A program made the translations under genes and the position numbers. This document shows positions 57,815 through 64,000 of a stretch of DNA of 64,000 nt, one piece after another. Source of the stretch: Alisma plantago-aquatica (Eukaryota; Streptophyta; Magnoliopsida; Alismatales; Alismataceae). Under the pieces are notes generated by a model. The model made no database searches. It saw only the letters and a program-made list of their open reading frames with translations, and was not told where the DNA came from. The stretch spans positions 1,537,479,072-1,537,543,071 of the forward strand of contig OY856409.1 of the NCBI GenBank assembly GCA_963693085.1, in the 5' to 3' direction. Position 1 is the stretch's first letter; the number at the start of each line of letters is the position of its first letter.

Positions 57815-60523
57815 TTACTTGGATGCATTGGATGCAACAATATACTCATCCTCTTTTGTAGAATCTGCAACTATCTCTTGCTTGGAACTCTTACAACTTA
57901 CAACACCACTATTGAGGAAAAAGACAAATACTAATTGCGATTGATAATCATCTTTATCATTTTGGAAGTTCGCATCAGTGTATCCTTGTACCACAAACTC
58001 ATCCTTACCACCATAGACAAGAATATGATCCTCAATTCTTCTCAAGTACTTAGGGATGTTCTTTATGGAAGGCCAGTGGGCATCATCAAGATCTGATTGA
58101 TATCTTCTTGTCATGCTCAAGGCATAATAGACAATAGGGTGAGTACATAGAATTACATACATGAGAGATTCAATTGTAGATGCATATGGAGTCTCATTCA
58201 TGTGTTCCCTTCCTTCACAATATTTAGGACATTGATCTCTAGAGATAGCAAAGCCATGAGACATGGACAAGTTGTCTACCTATGAGTTCTCCATGTTGAA
58301 CCTCTTCAACAATTTGTCAATGTATGTGCTCTGACTGAGTCCAAGAAGCTTTCTAGATGTATCTCTGTAGATATTGATTCCTAAGATATAGGATGCTTCA
58401 CGTAAGTCCTTCATAGAAACTATATTTCCTAGCCAAGTCTTTACCATCTGTGAAGTAGGGATGTTATTCCCTATCAATAATATTTCATCTACATACAATA
58501 TGAGTATTACAATCATGCTCCCTCTAAGCTTCTTGTAAACACACTATTCATCTCAATTTTGACTAAAGACAAACTCTTTGACTGTTTCATCAAAACGGAG
58601 ATTCTAGCTTTGAGATGCTTGCTTCAATCCATAGATTGACCTTTATAGCTTACAAACTATATTTGTAGCCTTTGGATTTATAAAATCCTCAAGTTATGTC
58701 ATATACACATCGGCAAGAAGACTCTCATTAAGGAATGCAGTTTTAACATCCATCTGCCAAATCTCATCGTCATGATAAGCTGTAATGGCAATCATGATCC
58801 TGATGGACTTAACCATAACAACTGGAGAAAATGTTTCGTCATAGCCAACACCTTGAACTTGTTTGAAACCTTTTTCAACCAATCAACCATTGTAAGTTTG
58901 TACATTACCATTAATGTCAATATTCTTCTTGAGGATCCACTTGCACCCTATGGGTTTTACCCCTTCACATGAATCCACCAAGGTCCATACCTTATTGGTG
59001 TACATGGATTCCATCTCGGATCTCATGTCTTCTAACCACTTCTCAAATTTTGGTCCTTTAACAACTTCTAGATAGGTAATTGGCTCATCATTATGACCAA
59101 TTCATTGCCTTCTTGAGTAACAAGATAACCAAATATTTCTAGCTCAATGCGTGTCCTACTAGATCTGTGAGGTTCCTATGTTATTTGAGGAAGTTGAGAT
59201 TACACAACAGTTTGTGATTCTCTATGTTCCTCTTGTACCTCTATAGGTTCAAAGCCTTCTTATTGGTCTCAAACCTCTTTGAGTTCTACTTTCTTTTCAC
59301 TGATTCCTTTGGAAATGAATTCCTTTTCTAGGAATGCAATGTCCCAGACAACAAACACTTTATTGTTAGGTGGGGTACAAAAGTAGTATCCTTTGGTTTC
59401 CTTAGGATACCCAAAAAAATAAAATTTATAGGATTTGAGTCCAAGCCTTTTTGGGAAACTTCTTTCTCACATAAGCTTCACAACCCCAAATCTTCATGAA
59501 AAACACATTGGACTTCCCATACCATATCTCATATGATGTCTTTTGAACTGATTTAGATGGCACACAGTTTAGTGTAAACACGACAGTCTCAAGAGCATAA
59601 CCTCAAAAGGAAGTTAGAATATCAGCAAAACTCATCACTGATCGCACCATATCTAGAAATGTGTGATTCCTTATTTGTGATCTCCATTTTGTTGTGGTGT
59701 TCTAGGTGGAGTCCATAGTGATACGATACCCAATCTCATAGAAGGACCTCAAACTCCTGACTTAAATATTCTTCACCTCTATCAGAATAAAGTGTTTTGA
59801 TACTCTTTCCAAGTTGGTTTTGTACTTCATTCATGAAATCCTTGAACTTTCAAGAGTATCTTATTTATGTTTCATTAAGTAAACATAACCATACCTACAT
59901 AAATCATCAACAAAGGTAACGAAGTACCGATCCCCAACTCAAGCATTTGTTCTAAAAGGGACACATACATCAGTTGGTATGAGTCCTAATAGATCACTAG
60001 CTCTTTCACTATTGATAGTGAAGGGAGTCTTGGTTATCTTGTCCAACAAACAAGATTCACATGTCTCTATTGGTTCAAAATAACAAGAGTCTAGATAACC
60101 ATCTTTATGGAGTCTGGATATGCGATTATCATTGATGTATCATGAATAGAAATACGAAAGATATGTTTTTTTGAGTTATCAAGTTTTAGACTTTCGGTAT
60201 TTACGTTATAAACATATGTCTTAAGATCTAATAAATAAATACCATATATAGGATATTAGGGCACTTCCATAAAAGATCTCATCTTTTAAAATAGAACACT
60301 GACCATTATTTAAATTAAATTCATGTCCATCCTTGTCCTTACAAGATATAGAAACAACATTATTATTTATGATAGGTATAATATAGCACTTTTATAACTC
60401 TATTACAAGCCCCATAGGTAGAGATAAACTATAGATCACAAATGTAGTGGCATGAAATCTTGCTCCATTTGTAATGCACAGTTCAATGCCGCCCTTTCAT
60501 AAAGGTTTACTTCCTTTCAGATC
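57815..60523 (-). pseudogene. Copia-2 Pol: integrase, RT and RNase H remnants
   Basis: Read on the minus strand from 60523, integrase comes first: a CESCLLDKITKTPF zinc part (about 60065), then DRYFVTFVDDLCRYGYVYL (about 59920) and a SDRGEEY-like end in a shifted frame. RT follows (58882-58280): LVEKGFKQVQGVGYDETFSP, WQMDVKTAFLNESL, IYGLKQA and LILYVDEILLIGN. The RT active site is YVDE, with Glu (codon 58484-58486) where the family has the second Asp. RNase H (58270-57815) has GYTDANFQND and SCKSSKQEIVADSTKEDEY. Many stops and frame changes interrupt it. In the family these enzymes copy and insert the element; here they are dead. Confidence 0.85.
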
Positions 60524-61457
60524 CTACATATTCAAACATGTGTGAGATCCACATCCGCTATCTAGTACCCAAGATGAAGAAGTAGATAGATTTATCACAA
60601 TAACATATATAACTGAAGTGGAGATCACTACTCCCTCCTTCATCTTCCTCATTTCCTCCAAATAGAGAGCACAATTTCTCTTCCGATGTCCAAGCTGGTG
60701 ACAGTGGTGACAATTGCCTCCCTTGGTGACTCCGCTCTTTGCTTTGAGTGAAGATGACTTGGGCTTCTGGATAGCTTTATAACTCTTCTTAGATTTTGCT
60801 TCACCCTTATACTTCCCTTTTGTTCTGTTGATCATCATGACAAACTTTTGCTTGTCTTTCTTCATTTGTGCTTCATCTGTTCTCAACATGCCAAATAATT
60901 CTGACAACGACTTGTCAAAATTATTCATGTTGTAGTTCAAGACAAACTGACTGTATGACTCTAGAAGTGATTGCCGAATCACGTCAATGACTAACTCTTG
61001 GCCCAAAGGAAATCCCAGTCTCACAAGATTCTCCACATAACCAATAAGCTTGAGCACATGTGGGCCTACTGGATCTCCTTTTTCCAATTTCAGTTGAACA
61101 ACACTTGGAGACACCATATCTCTCCCGTCTTGCCTGATCTTGGTATATTTTATTAAGATGGGTTACCATCTCAATCACATCAATATTCTCATGTTGTCTC
61201 TACAACTAATAGTTCATGGATCACAATATTAGGCATTTGACATCTACAACATCCTTGGAGTGCTTCTTGTAAGCATCTTTGTCATCCTTTGGTACATCAA
61301 GATTAGGTTTAGCTGGCTCTGATGTTTCTAGGAATTAGAGCTTGCTCTCTTGTGTGAGAATCATTCTCAATGTCATGAAACAATCATGGAAATTATTCCC
61401 ATTCAACTTGTTCTTCTCAAGAACCAATCGCAAAGATAATGTGTTGTTTATCATCAT
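60524..61457 (-). pseudogene. Copia-2 Gag and start of protease
   Basis: From a likely start near 61457 (MMINNTLSLRLVLEKNKLNG) the Copia gag N-terminus runs with several stops (about 61350-61200). After a frame change an open part (61117-60524) carries the UBN2-like segment GFPLGQELVIDVIRQSLLES, a Lys-rich region and an intact CCHC knuckle CHHCHQLGHRKRNC. It ends with the protease active-site region SWVLDSGCGSHTC. Gag would build the particle and bind RNA. The stops and at least one frameshift make it a pseudogene. Confidence 0.85.
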
Positions 61458-62802
61458 GTGATTCTATAAGAAAATTTGCAATTTATTCAATTTTTTTATT
61501 AAAATAAAATTTGATGATTTTCAATTAGGCCTTTCATTAAATAAATTTTATTCAAATTGATAACCATCCTTTATCAATTTGTAAAATTGCATCATACAAT
61601 CTTCCAGTGAGCCATGACCTAAAACAATCAAATTATTATCTAGCCAACGCCAACTTCCATAACCAGTTATTATGGTAGGCAACTTTTGCCAATTGCATCT
61701 TATGCAATTCTTAGATAGATTGTATGCATAGCTCTTTTCCATAGTCATTTTTATGCTTCAAGGTACTAAATCTCATTACGATCACCTAGTTAAGTTTGAT
61801 CCAAAAGACCACGATAGTAATGCACCCCGCTTGGAAGGCCCACATAACTACCATCACACTTCCACGAGATATACATTGCACCATGATTGGCATGTTCAGG
61901 CATTATTGATCAAGATTTCCATGTTGTTGCTTATAGAATATAAGACTTAATATGTTTGATTATTAAGGAATTTTATATTTATAAATATATATATCTACAT
62001 ATCTATCACCACATACTTATAGTACATATCATATACATGCTATAACCACAATGAAAACATGCAATAATAAACATAAGAAATGATTATGGACATACTATTG
62101 CAATTCCTTGGAGCCACAAGGAATTAATGCCACCCAATGTATTTATCATATGCAACAAACTGTTGTTCATGACGATATGTGCTAGATCCATCTTGGGTCA
62201 ATTGGATAGACCTTTTGAACCGATCGATCGGTTGGTCACTTGAAAATATCGTCTGGCCTTCGGTCCTTGAAACTTTAGGACTCCTCCAACCGGTCGGATG
62301 GGTCACTAGTCAATCAGTTGGATCCTCCTATCATCAGCCTCAGTCCTCTAGCTGACCGTTTCATCTCCTGAATTGGTCATTTTGCCTGGATGAACGTCTT
62401 CTTTTCCATAACATGAAATAATAGCTATGTTAATCCTTTTCTAACATATTACATTATAATTGGAAACCTTGAGCTAAATACGAGGGGAGCATAAGAAGGA
62501 AGAATTTAATATTTCTATATATGGAAATAAGAGAGAGGCCTCATACCAAAACTGAGATATAAAGAGGAACATAATTCAACACAACACAAAAGGTCTAGGG
62601 TAAAGTCCATAACCATGCTACTAATCACCATCAAAAAGACGCATATTGTGTATATATCATATCATATTTATAGGGATTGTATGTGGGATCAGTCGGATAT
62701 GCACATTTATCATTTTAAGTGTTCACATCACTTTTGCAATAAGAATTGATAAAATAGAAATCTAACCATATTGATTAAATCCCAAAGCATAGTGAATTGA
62801 CG
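61458..62802 (-). other. Leader of Copia-2, copy 2
   Basis: Non-coding stretch between gag and primer site. 61980-62802 matches the leader of copy 1 (1-884). It has fewer intact CCGATCGG motifs (62218-62232, 62290-62340) than copy 1. A short minus-strand frame at 61548-61748 has no family resemblance. Confidence 0.6.
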
Positions 62803-62816
62803 TGGATATGATACCA
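62803..62816 (-). promoter_or_regulatory. Primer binding site (Met tRNA), Copia-2 copy 2
   Basis: The minus strand reads TGGTATCATATCCA, one base from the LTR start, as in copy 1. Confidence 0.7.
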
Positions 62817-62817
62817 C

Positions 62818-64000
62818 TATTAGGAAATATGGAAACAGAAGAAAAAAAATTACTTACCATATTCCCATTGGATAGTAGATCATTTCAACAACTATAAGAT
62901 TGGAAGGAATGTTGCAAGATATATAATTGGTCTTGGAGCAAGTCCATCGACAATGCTTGTTGTAGAGTGCTAATTTGTTGAGTTACACCTTGATGGTTGT
63001 CATCGTCGTCCTCCTAGTCTGGCACCACATATGGCAGTTGAATACATCCCCCCTAGAGACAGGCAAAGCCTCCTCGCCTCTAAAGTAGTCCATGCAAACC
63101 ACCAAGAACTCCTATCATTCTAGATGAATGGATAAGAAGGAGTTGTCCTTTCCAGTTCACGTTCTAGCGTCAACTTGCTCTCCCACAATTTCCTCTCGCA
63201 TGATGTTCCTCTCTTTGATAGGTAAACCTTGCTTGTGCTCTCTTGGTTACCACAACTAGAGAAGACAATAAATTTTAGAGCTTGTTGTTGTGTTTGGGAA
63301 GCCCCTGATACCCATCTATTTATAGGAGGGATAGGGTCAGGATTCCCAGTCTGAGTGGGAGTTGAGGGGGATGGAATTTCATGAATTATCACAACCTACG
63401 AGCGACAAAACGATTGGTTCACAAGTGAACTGACCGGTTGGCATGTGAGCCTATATGTTCAACTCTTGAACCAATTTTTTCAACTTGTATCCCAATCGCA
63501 ATTGTTTTGGCAACTAATATCCAATTAATATACAACATGACATCAACACTAATCCTTGATTCAATTGAATTGACCGACCAAATGACCAGTTCACAACTTG
63601 AGTCGTTTAGTTCATGAACTTGAGTCGATCGGTTCATGCAGCTGAGCCGATCAGTTCATGCATTTGATCCGGTCAGTTCACTTACCGAACTAGTCATTTC
63701 TGTGTGCAGATTGCCAATGTTGTTCAAATTGAATACCTAACACTTTAGCAATCAATGTTAAACATCATTCATGAATAACCTCCTATTCCAAGTGCATTCC
63801 TATAGGTGTGACCCTATAGGTCCCAAGTTATGTGGGCAGTGAATGTCCATAACTAATTTTGGACATCACAAGCAAAGAATTGTATATAGCAAGACATCCA
63901 TACTACCCAAGTAATTTGGAAAGTTGGAGAACAATTTCAACCTACAATCCATGGTAGGTGTTACAGTGATTATATATTTCTTTATCTTTGATATCCAAAT
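62818..64000 (-). mobile_element. 5' LTR of Copia-2, copy 2 (cut by window end)
   Basis: The first 1183 bases (plus-strand sense) match 43613 onward, beginning TATTAGGAAATA where the 3' LTR has TGTTAGGAAATA. TATA box TATAAATAG at 63316-63324 (minus). Partly decayed palindromic units GAGTCGATCGGTTCATG are at 63598-63680. The outer end and TSD are outside the window. Confidence 0.8.
63316..63324 (-). promoter_or_regulatory. TATA box, Copia-2 5' LTR (copy 2)
   Basis: TATAAATAG on the minus strand in the same CCTCCTATAAATAG context as the other LTR of this element. As the box of the 5' LTR it would be the one starting the genomic transcript. Confidence 0.6.

Larger units (their letters stand above)
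43613..64000 (-). mobile_element. Copia-2 element, copy 2, split by an Athila element (5' end off-window)
   Basis: A minus-strand Copia element: 3' LTR 43613-45598, a short interior piece, the nested Athila element (45605-57489), then RNase H, RT, integrase, protease and gag in reverse, leader, primer site (62803-62816) and the first 1183 bases of the 5' LTR (from 62818). The Athila TSD AGACT (45600-45604 and 57490-57494) shows that the interior was continuous before the insertion. Coding regions carry many stops and frameshifts. The lineage within Copia is uncertain; the gag and DSGCGSH protease look Tork-like. Confidence 0.85.

Overview
This window is nuclear DNA of a flowering plant, made almost entirely of nested transposable elements. 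The signs are Athila, Sirevirus, chromovirus and CACTA (En/Spm) families, tRNA-Asp and initiator-Met primer sites, TATAAATAG boxes in long LTRs, and a Cassandra element carrying 5S rRNA sequence. I see no credible host gene, tRNA, CRISPR array or bacterial feature. The species cannot be fixed from the sequence. Boundaries below come from comparing repeated blocks by eye, checking TG...CA ends, and matching target-site duplications (TSDs).

Left part (1-31036). A minus-strand Copia element ('Copia-2', copy 1) supplies its leader (1-899) and 5' LTR (900-3080) and lies next to a degraded chromovirus-type LTR (3081-4404 continuing at 25395-25985). Between those two halves sits a ~21 kb block (4405-25394) flanked by the 5-bp repeat ATTCC. 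It contains a non-autonomous Athila/Tat-type element (LARD, 6624-19939, TSD TGTAC). The LARD's 5' LTR is split by a Sirevirus-like Copia element (7141-13871) that has an intact 565-aa gag and no pol. The block also holds a CACTA transposon (from 20083) with a broken TNP2-type transposase. The chromovirus internal remnant and 5' LTR follow (25986-31036).

Middle part (31037-43612). A second chromovirus-type element has a 3' LTR piece, a gag-only interior, a primer site and a long 5' LTR (34128-41428). That LTR is interrupted by a second, inverted and deleted CACTA copy (about 35251-38819). An unassigned AT-rich stretch follows, then a complete Cassandra TRIM (42747-43519) whose LTRs carry 5S rRNA-like sequence.

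Right part (43613-64000). A second Copia-2 element on the minus strand (3' LTR 43613-45598; degenerate pol and gag 57815-61457; 5' LTR from 62818, cut by the window end) was invaded by an Athila element (45605-57489, TSD AGACT). The Athila element keeps recognisable gag, protease, RT, RNase H and integrase, but has six in-frame stops before RT, one more at the start of the RT reading frame, a frameshift before integrase, and two altered integrase catalytic residues.

How the parts relate: the Athila element is a decayed autonomous element, and the LARD shares its primer-site type and 3' motif layout, so an Athila/Tat relative could have mobilised it (inference). The Sirevirus gag-only element would need pol in trans. 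The most unusual signals are the broken ~543-codon LARD ORF, the polypurine-type motif present twice in both Athila/Tat-type elements, the clusters of short C+G palindromes in the LTRs of several unrelated families, and the 602-bp plus 3x26-bp size asymmetry between the two Athila LTRs.
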